Source of the DNA: Microcella humidisoli
Lineage (GTDB): Bacteria > Actinomycetota > Actinomycetes > Actinomycetales > Microbacteriaceae
Length of the DNA stretch: 64,000 nt
Assembly (NCBI RefSeq): GCF_024362325.1
Contig: NZ_CP101497.1
Location: 1,860,001-1,924,000 of the forward strand
Reading direction: 5' to 3'
The notes below the pieces were generated by a model that was given only the letters and a program-made list of their open reading frames with translations, had not been told where the DNA came from and did no database searches. Each line of letters starts with the position of its first letter. Position 1 is the first letter of the stretch. The translations under genes and the position numbers were made by a program. Shown one piece after another: positions 7,848 through 17,246 of the stretch.

Positions 7848-9506
7848 CTACTCGTCGCGGGTGGAGAGCGCCTCTGCCTGCGACAGTACCCCGCGCAGTC
7901 CCTCGAAGTAGCCCGCCACGGCGTCGCGCTCGACACGGATGCGAGCCATGCGCTCCTCCGCGTCGGCGACCATCGCGGCAGTGCGCTCCTCAGCATCGCG
8001 CAGCAGGTCGGCGGCGCGGCGCTCGGCGTTCTCGAGCACGTCCCGGGCCGTCGAGTCGGCCGATGCCCGCAGGGCCTCGGCCTCGTCGCGCGCAGACCGC
8101 TCGAGCGACTCGGCTTCGGTGCGCACGGCCGCCGCGCGCTCCTGTGCGGCGGTGAGCTGCGCGGTCGCTTCGTCGAGGTAGCGCTGGGTCTGCGCCACGG
8201 CATCCTGCTGGCGGGTCAGGTACTCGCGCTCGGCTTCCTCGCGACGAGCGGTCAGCTCGACGTCGAGGTCGATGCGGGCCTGCTCCGCCTCGCGGGTGAG
8301 GCGCGCGCGGTGCGCATCGGCGTCGTGCTGCAGCTGAGCGCGCTGCTGCTCGGCCGCGTCGGCGAGCTGGCGGCGCTGCTGCTCGACCGCGCGCTCGAGG
8401 GCCGTGGTCTGCTCAGCGGCGGCGGCGGCGTGCGCTGCGCGCTGCTCGGCGACCTCGCGCTCGACGGCGGCACGTGCCTCCGCAATCTCGCGCTCGGCGG
8501 CCGCGCGGGCATCGGCGACCTCGTGAGCGAGGGCGGACCGGGTGCTCGCGACCTCTTCGGCGAGGGCCGTGCGGGCGGACTCCAGCTCGAGCTCGAGGGC
8601 GGCGCGACCGGCGCTGATGTGCTGCTCGAGCGCGGTGCGGCTGCGGGTCTCGAGCTGCTCGACCTCGGTGCGGCGGCGCGACTCCTCGGCCTCCCACTCG
8701 GCCTGGCGGCGCGTGAGCTCGCCCTCCACCGACTCGCGAGCGGCGGCGAGCTCGGCCTCGAGGTCGGCGCGTGCATTGCGCAGGTCGTCGTCGAGCTGGG
8801 CGCGGCGCGTGGCGTCGTCGCTCTCGAAGGCGGCCCGCGCGCGCTCGGTGTCGCGGGCGAGAGCGCCCGCAGCCTCGCGGGCCTCAGCGACCTCGCGGTC
8901 GGCGACGACGCGCAGCTCGGCGAGTTCGCGCTCGGTCTCGGCCCGCAGGGCGGCCGCCTCGCGCTTGGCCGTGGCGCGCGCTTCGGCCGCCTCGGTCGCG
9001 ACGGCGCCGCGAATGGCGGCCGCCTCGCGCGTGGCCTCCTGCACGAGCGCATCGGCTTCGGTGCGGGCGCGGGCGACGGTCTCCTCCGCCTCGCGCACGG
9101 CCGACTCGGTGATCTGGGTGGCGCGCGTGGCGGCCTCGGTCACCATGCGCTCGGTGCGCTCGGCGGTCTCCGCCTGCAGGCGCTGCGCCTCGGTCTGCGC
9201 GCTCGCGCGCAGCTTCTCGGCGTCGATGTCGGCCTGGCTGATGAGGCGCGTCGACTGCTCTTCGGCGACCCGCAGCGTCTGCTCGAGCTTCGTGCCGAGC
9301 CCCGCATACGTCGGGCGGCCGACCTCGTCGAGCTCGGCCTGCAGGTCGTCGATGACTGCTTGCAGCCGCCCGACCTCCTTGGCCGCCTCCGCCCGATCGG
9401 TGTTCGCCTTGATCAGCTCGCGGCGGATCTCCTGCAGCGCCCGGTCGACGTCTTCGCGCTTGTAGCCGCGCATCTCGGATCCGAAGTCGTACTCAGTGTC
9501 TGCCAC
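7848..9506 (-). CDS. DivIVA-motif long coiled-coil protein
   Basis: A 552-residue protein. The first 45 residues carry a DivIVA-type head (MRGYKREDVDRALQEIRREL). Nearly all of the rest is uninterrupted coiled coil rich in Ala, Glu and Arg with repeated heptad/hendecad blocks (for example AEREIAEARAAVEREVAEQR). Such Scy-like or Wag31-like scaffolds organise polar growth, chromosome segregation or division in actinobacteria; this one is much shorter than Streptomyces Scy. No membrane segment is seen. GTG start at 9506 with GGGAGA seven bases upstream. Its repetitive composition generates long open shadow frames on both strands. Probably co-transcribed with the AI-2E permease. Confidence 0.85.
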   Translation of the reverse strand: MADTEYDFGSEMRGYKREDVDRALQEIRRELIKANTDRAEAAKEVGRLQAVIDDLQAELDEVGRPTYAGLGTKLEQTLRVAEEQSTRLISQADIDAEKLRASAQTEAQRLQAETAERTERMVTEAATRATQITESAVREAEETVARARTEADALVQEATREAAAIRGAVATEAAEARATAKREAAALRAETERELAELRVVADREVAEAREAAGALARDTERARAAFESDDATRRAQLDDDLRNARADLEAELAAARESVEGELTRRQAEWEAEESRRRTEVEQLETRSRTALEQHISAGRAALELELESARTALAEEVASTRSALAHEVADARAAAEREIAEARAAVEREVAEQRAAHAAAAAEQTTALERAVEQQRRQLADAAEQQRAQLQHDADAHRARLTREAEQARIDLDVELTARREEAEREYLTRQQDAVAQTQRYLDEATAQLTAAQERAAAVRTEAESLERSARDEAEALRASADSTARDVLENAERRAADLLRDAEERTAAMVADAEERMARIRVERDAVAGYFEGLRGVLSQAEALSTRDE

Positions 9507-9808
9507 GTGCCGTCTCCCGGGGGAATAAGGGGGTTAACCGGTTCGAGTGTAGTCGGCGGCGAGGCTCTCGCGGCCTGCCGGGGTCTCGCCGACGAGGCCG
9601 CACGCGGGCCTCGAATGGGCGCTCGGCCGCGCATCCGCTATTCTGGAACGTCTTTGTTCTGCTGGACGCCCGCCTTCCGTGGTGGGAGAGCCCGATGTCG
9701 AGCGCAGGTGGATCGACGCGAACCGCGTCGAGAGTTCGCTCCACCGCCGGACGTTCATGGGCCGCGATCGACCTCGATCGCAAGCGCCAGCACGAGAGGA
9801 GTAGACCC
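9507..9808. other. 302-bp divergent intergenic region
   Basis: Separates the minus-strand coiled-coil gene from the plus-strand membrane protein. On the minus strand a TACACT -10 candidate lies at 9546-9551, and GTTAACCGGTT at 9531-9541 contains the palindrome AACCGGTT. On the plus strand TATTCT at 9639-9644 is a -10 candidate for the membrane-protein gene. An ATG at 9695 preceded by GGGAGAG would give a 38-residue longer N-terminus of that protein. No RNA gene seen. Confidence 0.5.
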
Positions 9809-11677
9809 GTGCGATTCATCGCAGCGATCGTGTTCTTCGTCATCGCCGTCGTCGGAGTCGGACTGGGAGTCGCCCAGCGCACCGTGTGGGCCCCGCCCGA
9901 CCGGGTGACGGCCGATCTCTCGCTCGACAGCCCCGTATCGGTGACGGTCGTCGACGGCAGCGCGCTCAACGCCTATGAGGGCCGCCAGACGGTGACCATC
10001 GAGGGCGGCGTGGTCGCCCCGTCGGTGCCCGAGCCCGAGCCCTCCGAGGTTCCCGCCGTCGGTGAGACGCCCGCCGCGAGCCCCGACCCCGACGCTGCCA
10101 CCGAGACCGAGGCGATCACCGCGGCCTACGGGCGCACCGCCGACGTGATGGCCTGGGTCGGCGCCGCGAGCTACAACCGGGTGACCTGGGATGCGGAGAA
10201 CGGCACCTTCGTCACCGAGACGGTCGTCGGCACCGAGAGCACCGTGCCGAACCCGTACGGCGGCGACCTCTGGTACGGCGACTTCGAGGGCGAGGGCGAG
10301 CTGGGCCTGACGATCAACGTGCCCGACGACATCTCGCTGCTCGTCGTCTCTGACGGCACGCTGCCCGCGCCGCAGCAGCTCTCGGTCACGTGGCCGCTCG
10401 ACAACAGCACGCCGTTCTCGACGATGCTCATCCTCGGCGGCGTCGGCTCGCTCGTCGTCGGACTGCTCTTCCTACTGTGGGCGCTGCTGCACATGCGCCG
10501 CCAGCGCGGTCCGCGCCGCAAGACGCCGAAGATGCCGAAGGTGCCCAAGCCCTCGCGGTACCGCCCGACCTCGAGCCGGGCGCTGCTGGGCCGGCCGAAG
10601 GGCCGTCGCGCCGCGCAACGGGTGGCGCTCGTGCCGGGCCTGCTGATCGGCTCGGTGCTGCTCGCGGCCTGCACCACGGGGGGAGCGGGAGTCGTCGCGA
10701 CTCCCACGCCCGAGGCCACCGAGGTCGCCGAGACCCCCGCGGTCGCGGTCACCGAGAATCAGCTGGAGCGCATCGTCTCGCGCGTCGCCCTGACGATCCA
10801 GCAGGCCGACGACGAGCTCGACGACGAGCTCGCCGCCACGCGACTGGCCGGGCCCGCGCTCGAGCTGCGCGAGGCCAGCTACACGATCCGCGACGACGAG
10901 GACGACTTCGCGATCGTGCCGACGATCCCTGCGGGCGATGTGCAGCTCACGCTGCCCCAGCGGCTTCCCGACGAGGGCGACACCTGGCCCCGGTCCGTGC
11001 TCGCGATCGTGCGGGAGCCGGCGACCGTCAATGACGAGGGCGAGGAGCAGCAGACTCCTCCGCTCGCGCTTCTGCTCGTGCAGGACGACCCGCGCAGCCA
11101 GTACAAAGTGCACTACGCGATCACCGTGACGCTGCCCGAGGGCGCCGAGCGGCCCGAAGTGGCTCCGGCCGAGCTCGGGGCGCCGCTGCTTCCGCGGGAC
11201 ACGCCCCTCTTGGCCGTGAGCCCGGCGGATGTGGCGGCCGGCTACGCCGACGTGCTGCTCACGGGCGAGGAGAGCGAATCGTTCCCGCTCTTCCAAGCCG
11301 AGGGCGACACGCTCGTCGAGCAGATCGGCGCCGCCGCCAAGGCCGAGCGCAAGGCCGACCTGCCGGACACGGCGGCCATCGGCTTCTCGAACACCGTCGG
11401 CGAGGCCGAGATCTTCTCCTTCGTTACGAACGACGGCGGCGCACTCGTCATGCTCTACCTGACCGAGTCGGAGAGCGTGAAGCCGACGCAGGCCGGGGCC
11501 GCCGTCAACGCCCCTGCCGCGGTCGCGGCGCTCGCAGGACGCTCGCAGAGCACACGCGGCATCGTCGCGACCTACGGCATCCAGGTGCTGTTCTCGGTGC
11601 CGCCCGTCGGCAGCGAGGAGCAGGTCGTGCTGCTGGGCTACACCCAGGGCCTCATCGCCGCGAGGGAGATCCGATGA
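9809..11677 (+). CDS. Three-helix membrane protein with internal lipobox-like site
   Basis: A 622-residue envelope protein from GTG 9809, with AGAGGAG seven bases upstream. Helix 1 at residues 2-22 (RFIAAIVFFVIAVVGVGLG) is followed by an outside domain to about residue 204. Helix 2 (STMLILGGVGSLVVGLLFLLW) leads to a very basic cytoplasmic linker of about 45 residues. A third hydrophobic stretch then ends in LIGSVLLAAC (about residues 278-287), which looks like a lipoprotein signal, and leads into a 335-residue Thr/Glu-rich outside domain. No enzymatic motif is recognised. The architecture suggests a fusion of a two-helix protein with a lipoprotein. The alternative start at 9695 cannot be excluded. 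Overlaps the next gene by four bases. Confidence 0.75.
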   Translation: MRFIAAIVFFVIAVVGVGLGVAQRTVWAPPDRVTADLSLDSPVSVTVVDGSALNAYEGRQTVTIEGGVVAPSVPEPEPSEVPAVGETPAASPDPDAATETEAITAAYGRTADVMAWVGAASYNRVTWDAENGTFVTETVVGTESTVPNPYGGDLWYGDFEGEGELGLTINVPDDISLLVVSDGTLPAPQQLSVTWPLDNSTPFSTMLILGGVGSLVVGLLFLLWALLHMRRQRGPRRKTPKMPKVPKPSRYRPTSSRALLGRPKGRRAAQRVALVPGLLIGSVLLAACTTGGAGVVATPTPEATEVAETPAVAVTENQLERIVSRVALTIQQADDELDDELAATRLAGPALELREASYTIRDDEDDFAIVPTIPAGDVQLTLPQRLPDEGDTWPRSVLAIVREPATVNDEGEEQQTPPLALLLVQDDPRSQYKVHYAITVTLPEGAERPEVAPAELGAPLLPRDTPLLAVSPADVAAGYADVLLTGEESESFPLFQAEGDTLVEQIGAAAKAERKADLPDTAAIGFSNTVGEAEIFSFVTNDGGALVMLYLTESESVKPTQAGAAVNAPAAVAALAGRSQSTRGIVATYGIQVLFSVPPVGSEEQVVLLGYTQGLIAAREIR

Positions 11678-12585
11678 CCGACGCTCGACTCTCGGGCGGC
11701 ACCCTGCGCGGTGCCGTCGACCTCTCGGGCCTCGTGCGGGCCGCGCAGGCTCCCGCACCAGCGGCGGGAGCGGCACCCGCACCGACGGGCCTCATGCGTG
11801 ACGTCGACGACGTGTCGTTCGGCGAGGTGGTCGAGCAGTCGCGCACCGTTCCCGTCGTCGTCGAGTTCTACGCCGACGGCATCGCGCCCGTTCTCGGCCC
11901 GATCATCGCTTCCTATGGTGGCCGGCTCGCGCTCGCGACGGTCGACGGCAACCGCAGCCCCCAGGTCGCGCAGGCCTTCCAGATCCAGCAGGTTCCCGCG
12001 GTGGTGGCGCTCGTCGGCGGTCGACCGCTGCCGCTCTTCGTCGGCATGCCGAGCGAACCCGAGGTGCGCCAGGTGCTCGACCAGGTGCTCGAGCTCGCCG
12101 CGCAGAACGGCGTCACGGGCAGCATCCCCGTCGATGGCGACGAGGAGGGCGCCGAGCCCGTCGAGCCGCCCCTGCCGCCCCTGCACCAGGAGGCCTACGA
12201 CGCCATCAGTGCCGGCGACTACGCCGCGGCGGCGACTGCCTACCGCACGGCCATCGCCCAGAACCCCCGCGACCAGCTCGCCGTGGCCGGGCTCGCCCAG
12301 GTCTCGCTGCTGCAGCGGCTCGAGGGGCTCGTCGCGGCCGACGTGCGCGCTGCGGCCGCCGCCGCTCCCGATGACGCGGATGCGCAGCTCGCGGTCGCCG
12401 ACCTCGACCTCAGCGGGGGCCATGTCGACGACGCGTTCGCGCGCCTGCTGCGCGTCTTCCCCGGCCAGCAGGCCGAGGCGAAGGCGACGATCCGTGCCCG
12501 GTTTCTCGACTACTTCGAGATCGTGGGGGCCGACGACCCGCGCACGATCGCGGGGCGCCGCGCGCTCACAAACCTGCTGTACTGA
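11674..12585 (+). CDS. Thioredoxin-fold/TPR protein (YbbN/CnoX type) without CXXC
   Basis: A 303-residue cytoplasmic protein. The thioredoxin-like domain (about residues 40-155) keeps the family's VVVEFYADG strand and the cis-Pro segment FQIQQVPAVVAL. The CxxC motif is replaced by ADGIAPVL, so it cannot act as a disulfide reductase. The C-terminal half (about residues 168-303) is helical and TPR-like, starting LHQEAYDAISAGDYAAAATAYRTAI. This matches the co-chaperone/tetratricopeptide YbbN group. The ATG overlaps the stop of the membrane-protein gene (ATGA), so translation is coupled and the pair may work together. It converges with glgB, ten bases away. Confidence 0.88.
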   Translation: MTDARLSGGTLRGAVDLSGLVRAAQAPAPAAGAAPAPTGLMRDVDDVSFGEVVEQSRTVPVVVEFYADGIAPVLGPIIASYGGRLALATVDGNRSPQVAQAFQIQQVPAVVALVGGRPLPLFVGMPSEPEVRQVLDQVLELAAQNGVTGSIPVDGDEEGAEPVEPPLPPLHQEAYDAISAGDYAAAATAYRTAIAQNPRDQLAVAGLAQVSLLQRLEGLVAADVRAAAAAAPDDADAQLAVADLDLSGGHVDDAFARLLRVFPGQQAEAKATIRARFLDYFEIVGADDPRTIAGRRALTNLLY

Positions 12586-12595
12586 CGCGCGCTCC

Positions 12596-14779
12596 TCACT
12601 CGCGCTGCAGGTACAGGCCCGCGAGCGGCGGCAGCGTGAGCTCGACCGACGCCGGTCGGCCGCCCCACGGGGTGTCGGTCGCGTGCACGCTGCCGAAGTT
12701 GCCGACGCCCGAGCCGCCGAACTCTTCCGCATCGGTGTTGATGACCTCGCGCCAGGTGCCCGCCGCGGGCAGCGGCAGCCGGTAGGGCCCCACCGGGTTG
12801 CCGCTGAAGTTGAACACGCCCACCAGCGGTGCCCCGTGGGCGTCACGGCGCTCGAACGCGATGACGTTGTTGCCGGCGTCGCCTCCTTCGAGCCACGAGA
12901 AGCCCTCGGGGGAGTTGTCGAGCTCCCACAGCGCGGGCGTCTCGCGGTACACGCGGTTGAGCTGGCTCACGAGGTGGTGCAGGCCGCGGTGCACGGGCTG
13001 GTCGAGAATCCACCAGTCGAGTCCGCGCTCTTCGCTCCACTCGCTCGGCTGCCCGAACTCCTGGCCCATGAACAGCAGCTGCTTGCCGGGGTGCGCCCAC
13101 ATGAACGAGAGGTAGGCGCGCACGTTGGCGAGCTTCTGCCACTGGTCGCCCGGCATCTTGGCGAGCAGCGAGCCCTTGCCGTGCACGACCTCGTCGTGGC
13201 TGATCGGCAGCATGAAGTTCTCGCTGAACGCGTAGAGGAAGCTGAAGGTGATCTCGTTGTGGTGGTGCGAGCGCCACATCGGGTTGCGCGCGAAGTAGCT
13301 GAGGGTGTCGTGCATCCAGCCCATGTTCCACTTCATGCCGAAGCCGAGGCCGCCCTCGCTCGTGGCCTTCGTCACACCCGGCCACGAGGTCGACTCTTCG
13401 GCGATCATGACGATGCCGGGCACGCGCTTGTACGCGGTCGCGGTCGCCTCCTGCAAGAACGCGATGGCTTCGAGGTTCTCGCGCCCGCCGAGCACGTTGG
13501 GCAGCCACTGCCCGTCGCTGCGCGAGTAGTCGAGGTAGAGCATGCTCGCGACGGCGTCGACCCGCAGACCGTCGATGTGGAATTCCTCGAGCCAATAGAG
13601 CGCGTTGGCGACGAGGAAGTTGCGCACCTGGCTGCGGCCGAGGTCGAAGATGTAGGTGCCCCAGTCGGGGTGCTCACCCCGTCGGGGGTCGGGATGCTCG
13701 TACAGGGCCGCCCCGTCGAACCGGCCGAGCGCCCACTCGTCCTTCGGGAAGTGCGCGGGAACCCAGTCCATGATCACGCCGATGCCGGCCTGGTGGAGGC
13801 GGTCGATGAGGTACCGGAGGTCATCCGGGTGCCCGAATCGTGACGTCGGGGCGAAGTAGCCCGTCACCTGGTAGCCCCACGAGGGGCCGTAGGGGTGCTC
13901 GGCGAGCGGCATGAACTCGATGTGCGTGAAGCCGAGCTGCGTGACGTACTCGATGAGCGGGTCGGCGATCTCGCGATACCCGAGCCCGGGCCGCCACGAG
14001 CCGAGGTGCATCTCGTAGACGCTCATGGGGGCGTCGTGCGGGTTGCGAGCCGCACGGCTCGCCATCCACTCGCCGTCGCCCCAGGCGTACTGCGAGTCGC
14101 CGACGACGGATGCGGTGGCCGGGGGCGTCTCGGTGTAGCGCGCCATCGGATCAGCGCGGGTCACCCACGTGCCCTCGGCCGTGAGCAGCTCGAACTTGTA
14201 GGTGGAGCCGGCCCCGAGCCCGGGCACGAAGAGCTCCCAGACGCCGTTGTCGTCGAGGCGGCGCATGGCGTGGCCGAGGCCGTTCCAGCTGTTGAAGTCG
14301 CCGACCACGCGCACGGCCTGCGCGTGCGGCGCCCAGACGCTGAAGCTCGTGCCGTCGACGTCTTCGTGCGGGCGGTGGTGGGCGCCGAGCACCTGCCAGA
14401 GCTGCTCGTGGCGCCCTTCGGCCCACAGGTAGAGGTCGACCTCGCCGACGCTCGGCACGAAGCGGTAGGGGTCGTCGGCGTGCCAGTCGGGGCCGCCGTC
14501 GTAGGCGGTGCGCACGGTGTAGGCCTGGCCCTCGTCGAGCCCGCCGGGCAGCAGCCCGTGCCAGAGCCCATCGGCGTCGTGGGCGAGCGCGTGCTCGGTG
14601 CCGTCGGCGCGCACGATCGTGACGCTCGCAGCGAGCGGACGCACGACGCGCACGAGCCAGCCGCCGTCGACGTGCCGCTGACCGAGCGCGTCGTGCGGGC
14701 GCGGGTGCCGGCCGTCGACGAGCGCGCGACGGTGGTCGGGGTGCAGCGGCGGCGGACCGTCCTTCTTCTTCGCAACCAT
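12596..14779 (-). CDS. glgB: 1,4-alpha-glucan branching enzyme
   Basis: Introduces alpha-1,6 branches in glycogen or GlgE-made alpha-glucan. The 727-residue length is typical of actinobacterial GlgB. Domains: an N-terminal beta-sandwich (residues 1-110), a CBM48 module ([12 protein letters not shown] near residue 145), the GH13_9 barrel and a C-terminal beta domain. Active-site segments visible: [14 protein letters not shown] with the nucleophile Asp about 408, MIAEEST with the acid Glu about 461, and [16 protein letters not shown] 14779 overlaps the glgE stop inside GTGATG; a GAAGGG site 6 bases upstream favours ATG over GTG 14782. Second gene of the glgE-glgB operon. Confidence 0.97.
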   Translation of the reverse strand: MVAKKKDGPPPLHPDHRRALVDGRHPRPHDALGQRHVDGGWLVRVVRPLAASVTIVRADGTEHALAHDADGLWHGLLPGGLDEGQAYTVRTAYDGGPDWHADDPYRFVPSVGEVDLYLWAEGRHEQLWQVLGAHHRPHEDVDGTSFSVWAPHAQAVRVVGDFNSWNGLGHAMRRLDDNGVWELFVPGLGAGSTYKFELLTAEGTWVTRADPMARYTETPPATASVVGDSQYAWGDGEWMASRAARNPHDAPMSVYEMHLGSWRPGLGYREIADPLIEYVTQLGFTHIEFMPLAEHPYGPSWGYQVTGYFAPTSRFGHPDDLRYLIDRLHQAGIGVIMDWVPAHFPKDEWALGRFDGAALYEHPDPRRGEHPDWGTYIFDLGRSQVRNFLVANALYWLEEFHIDGLRVDAVASMLYLDYSRSDGQWLPNVLGGRENLEAIAFLQEATATAYKRVPGIVMIAEESTSWPGVTKATSEGGLGFGMKWNMGWMHDTLSYFARNPMWRSHHHNEITFSFLYAFSENFMLPISHDEVVHGKGSLLAKMPGDQWQKLANVRAYLSFMWAHPGKQLLFMGQEFGQPSEWSEERGLDWWILDQPVHRGLHHLVSQLNRVYRETPALWELDNSPEGFSWLEGGDAGNNVIAFERRDAHGAPLVGVFNFSGNPVGPYRLPLPAAGTWREVINTDAEEFGGSGVGNFGSVHATDTPWGGRPASVELTLPPLAGLYLQRE

Positions 14780-16800
14780 CACGTGCCCTTCGGGTACTCG
14801 ATACGCAGAATGTGCACGGGCTCGACGAAGGCGTCGAGCCGCACGAAGTTGTCGGCGCCCCACCGGAACTTCTCGCCCGTGATGAGGTCTTTCACGTCGA
14901 AGGTCGATCCGGGCTCGAGCCCGAGCGCCGCGAGGTCGAGGTGCACGGTCGTCTGGCGGGCAGAGTGCGGGTCGACGTTCGCGACGACGATGATGCCGTC
15001 GCTGCGCCCACTGCGCACGAAGCGACCGGGAAGCACCTTCGCGTAGACGAGGATCGCCTCGTCGTCGCTCCAGTGCACGCTCAGGTTGCGCAGCTGGCGC
15101 AGCGCGGGGTGCTCGTTGCGGATGCGGTTGAGCGTCGTCAGGTACGGCGCGATCGATGCCCCGGCCTTCTCGGCAGCCGCCCAGTCGCGCGGCTTGTACT
15201 CGTACTTCTCGTTGTCGATGTTCTCTTCGCTGCCCGGCCGCGCGACGTTCTCGATGAGCTCGTACCCGGCGTAGACGCCCCACGTGGGGCTCGCGGTGGC
15301 GGCGATCGCCGCGCGCACCTTGTAGGCGGGAACACCCCCGAACTGCAGGTACTCGGTGAGGATGTCGGGCGTGTTGACGAAGAGGTTGGGCCGCAGGAAG
15401 GCGCTCGTCTCGCGGCTGAGCTCGGCGAGGTAGGTCTCGAGCTCGACCTTCGTGTTGCGCCACGTGAAGTAGGTGTACGACTGCTGGAATCCGGCTCCGG
15501 CGAGGGCCTGCATCATGGGCGGCCGCGTGAAGGCCTCGGCGAGGAAGACGATGTCGGGGTGGGCGGAGCGCACCTCGTGCAGCAGCCACTCCCAGAAGTG
15601 CAGCGGCTTGGTGTGCGGGTTGTCGACGCGGAAGATGCGCACCCCCCGCTCGATCCACAGCAGCACGATGCGCAGCACCTCACGGCTGAGTCCCTCGAAG
15701 TCGTTGTCGAAGTTGAGGGGGTAGATGTCCTGGTACTTCTTCGGCGGGTTCTCGGCGTAGCGGATCGTGCCGTCGGGCAGCGTCGTGAACCATTCGGGAT
15801 GCTCGCTCACCCACGGGTGGTCGGGCGCGCACTGCAGGGCCAGGTCGATGGCCACCTCGATGCCGTTCTTGGCCGCGGCCGCGACGAAGGCCTCGAAGTC
15901 GGCGACCGTGCCGAGGTCGGGGTGCACGGCGTCGTGGCCGCCCTCGCTCGAGCCGATGGCCCAGGGGCTGCCGGGGTCGTGGGGTCCGGGTGTGAGCGTG
16001 TTGTTGGGGCCTTTGCGGTTGAGGCGGCCGATCGGATGGATGGGCGGCAGGTAGAGCACGTCGAAGCCCATGCTCGCCACGGCCGGCAGGCGCTTGGTCG
16101 CGGTCGCGAAGGTGCCGCTCTGCCACGAGCCGTCTTTGCGGCGCTTGGCGCCTTCTGAGCGGGGGAAGAACTCGTACCAGCTGCCGACGGCGGCGCGCGT
16201 GCGCTCGACGTGCAGGGCGAGCCACTCGCTCGCCGTGCGGAGGCTCTGCAGCGGGTGCCGGCCGACGGCGGCGACGACGCGAGCGTCGGTCGCGACGGCG
16301 AGGCGCGCCGCCGGGGTCAGCGTGGTCGTCGACATGGCGGTGCGCGCATCCGTCAGCACCGAGGCCGCCGGGTCGCCCGCCGCGTGGGTCGCCGCCCGCT
16401 CGAGCAGTTGGGCGCCCTCGAGCAGCATGAGCTCGACGTCGACGCCCGCCGCGATCTTGACGGTGGCGGCGTGCAGCCAGGTCGCCCAGTCGTCGGCCCA
16501 GGCCTCGACGTGCCAGCGCCAGGTGCCCGTCTGCTCGAGCGGCACCTCGGTCTGCCAGCGGTCGGTGCCGGCGACTCGCTGCTCGAGGGGGTGGCGCTCG
16601 ACCGTGCCGTCGGGGGCCGTGAGCACGACCTCGGCGCCGAGGATGTCGTGGCCCTCGCGGAACACCGTGGCGGCGAAGGGCACGACCTCGCCGGCGAAGG
16701 CTTTGCTCGGCCAGCGGTTCTCGGGCTGCTGGGGGCTCAAGTGACGGATCGGGATGCGCCCGATGCGGTGGGTGAAGGGCGGTGTCTGCGTCGTTGCCAC
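14779..16800 (-). CDS. glgE: Alpha-1,4-glucan:maltose-1-phosphate maltosyltransferase
   Basis: GlgE (GH13_3) extends alpha-glucans with maltose-1-phosphate, the last step of the trehalose-to-glucan route. The 673 residues cover the N-terminal beta domain beginning [20 protein letters not shown], a helical insert, and the barrel. The active-site stretch [20 protein letters not shown] contains the nucleophile Asp, and [10 protein letters not shown] holds the acid Glu. The typical [11 protein letters not shown] follows. GTG start at 16800 is 6 bases after a TAGGGT -10 element on the minus strand (leaderless). The partner genes treS and maltokinase are not in the window, so maltose-1-phosphate must be supplied from elsewhere. 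Confidence 0.96.
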   Translation of the reverse strand: MATTQTPPFTHRIGRIPIRHLSPQQPENRWPSKAFAGEVVPFAATVFREGHDILGAEVVLTAPDGTVERHPLEQRVAGTDRWQTEVPLEQTGTWRWHVEAWADDWATWLHAATVKIAAGVDVELMLLEGAQLLERAATHAAGDPAASVLTDARTAMSTTTLTPAARLAVATDARVVAAVGRHPLQSLRTASEWLALHVERTRAAVGSWYEFFPRSEGAKRRKDGSWQSGTFATATKRLPAVASMGFDVLYLPPIHPIGRLNRKGPNNTLTPGPHDPGSPWAIGSSEGGHDAVHPDLGTVADFEAFVAAAAKNGIEVAIDLALQCAPDHPWVSEHPEWFTTLPDGTIRYAENPPKKYQDIYPLNFDNDFEGLSREVLRIVLLWIERGVRIFRVDNPHTKPLHFWEWLLHEVRSAHPDIVFLAEAFTRPPMMQALAGAGFQQSYTYFTWRNTKVELETYLAELSRETSAFLRPNLFVNTPDILTEYLQFGGVPAYKVRAAIAATASPTWGVYAGYELIENVARPGSEENIDNEKYEYKPRDWAAAEKAGASIAPYLTTLNRIRNEHPALRQLRNLSVHWSDDEAILVYAKVLPGRFVRSGRSDGIIVVANVDPHSARQTTVHLDLAALGLEPGSTFDVKDLITGEKFRWGADNFVRLDAFVEPVHILRIEYPKGT

Positions 16801-16806
16801 CCCTTG

Positions 16807-16812
16807 ACCCTA
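16807..16812 (-). promoter_or_regulatory. leaderless -10 element of glgE (TAGGGT)
   Basis: Read on the minus strand, TAGGGT ends 6 bases before the glgE GTG at 16800. Confidence 0.5.
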
Positions 16813-16894
16813 CGCCGGGGGCGGGGTGGATGCGCGGGTCGCGCGGGCCCGGACGCCAGCCTCGCGGGCCGTGTCGGCACAAGGGGGGACTAAA

Positions 16895-16914
16895 TGTACC
16901 CCGACTGGGGTACA
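16895..16914. promoter_or_regulatory. Perfect inverted repeat TGTACCCC-N4-GGGGTACA
   Basis: Two 8-base arms around the spacer GACT, about 95 bases upstream of glgE. The symmetry fits a dimeric regulator site or an RNA hairpin. No known regulator can be named from the sequence. Confidence 0.55.
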
Positions 16915-17161
16915 CGAATCTTCGTCAAGACCTGGAGCGCGGTGCCCCTGCGTCGTACAGTGATGTTCGGAAAACGAACCGGCCGCATACCCGAAACGGC
17001 CCGAGCGTTCCCCGACTAGCACGGAGCAACCCGAATCGCCCCGTGGTGCAGGACCGAGACTCGATTCCCCCCAATCGCGAGTACCGGTCCTGTTCGTCGT
17101 TAACGGCCCCCGAGCGCCGTGCGAGCTTCGCGCGAGCTCCTCTCGTGCCGCCCGCCGGGCT

Positions 17162-17173
17162 GGAACCGGTTCC
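17162..17173. promoter_or_regulatory. Palindrome GGAACCGGTTCC near glgP promoter
   Basis: A perfect 12-base palindrome with a central CG, the style of LacI/MalR-family operators. It ends 20 bases before the TAGAGT -10 box of glgP and so covers the -35 position. It may be a repressor operator for glgP. Confidence 0.5.
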
Positions 17174-17193
17174 CGATCGCCCGCGCACTCGCC

Positions 17194-17199
17194 TAGAGT
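17194..17199 (+). promoter_or_regulatory. -10 element of glgP (TAGAGT)
   Basis: TAGAGT lies 47 bases before the chosen glgP start, giving a leader of about 40 bases that contains the GAGGAG ribosome site (17233-17238). Confidence 0.45.
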
Positions 17200-17246
17200 G
17201 AAACGCGGGGTGCCCCCACCACGCCCCGTGCCGAGGAGTGATGAGC

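Larger units (their letters stand above)
16801..17246. promoter_or_regulatory. 446-bp glgE-glgP divergent regulatory region
   Basis: Holds both promoters and two perfect inverted repeats (listed separately). It is less GC-rich than its surroundings around 16890-17000. No coding potential is convincing. The size and the symmetric elements suggest regulation of glucan synthesis against breakdown from one shared site. Confidence 0.6.

Noticed and set aside
9531..9550. A tRNA T-arm because of GGTTCGAG
   Set aside because: No acceptor or anticodon stems can be drawn around it; it is part of the divergent promoter gap.
7821..9908. A 695-codon plus-strand frame opposite the coiled-coil gene
   Set aside because: It is a Gly/Leu/Ala-rich shadow of the repetitive minus-strand coil, without ribosome site or recognisable domain.
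12596..15658. A 1020-codon minus-strand open frame spanning glgB and part of glgE
   Set aside because: Only the first 727 codons from the ATG at 14779 have family similarity. The extra N-terminal part is an out-of-frame reading of glgE.
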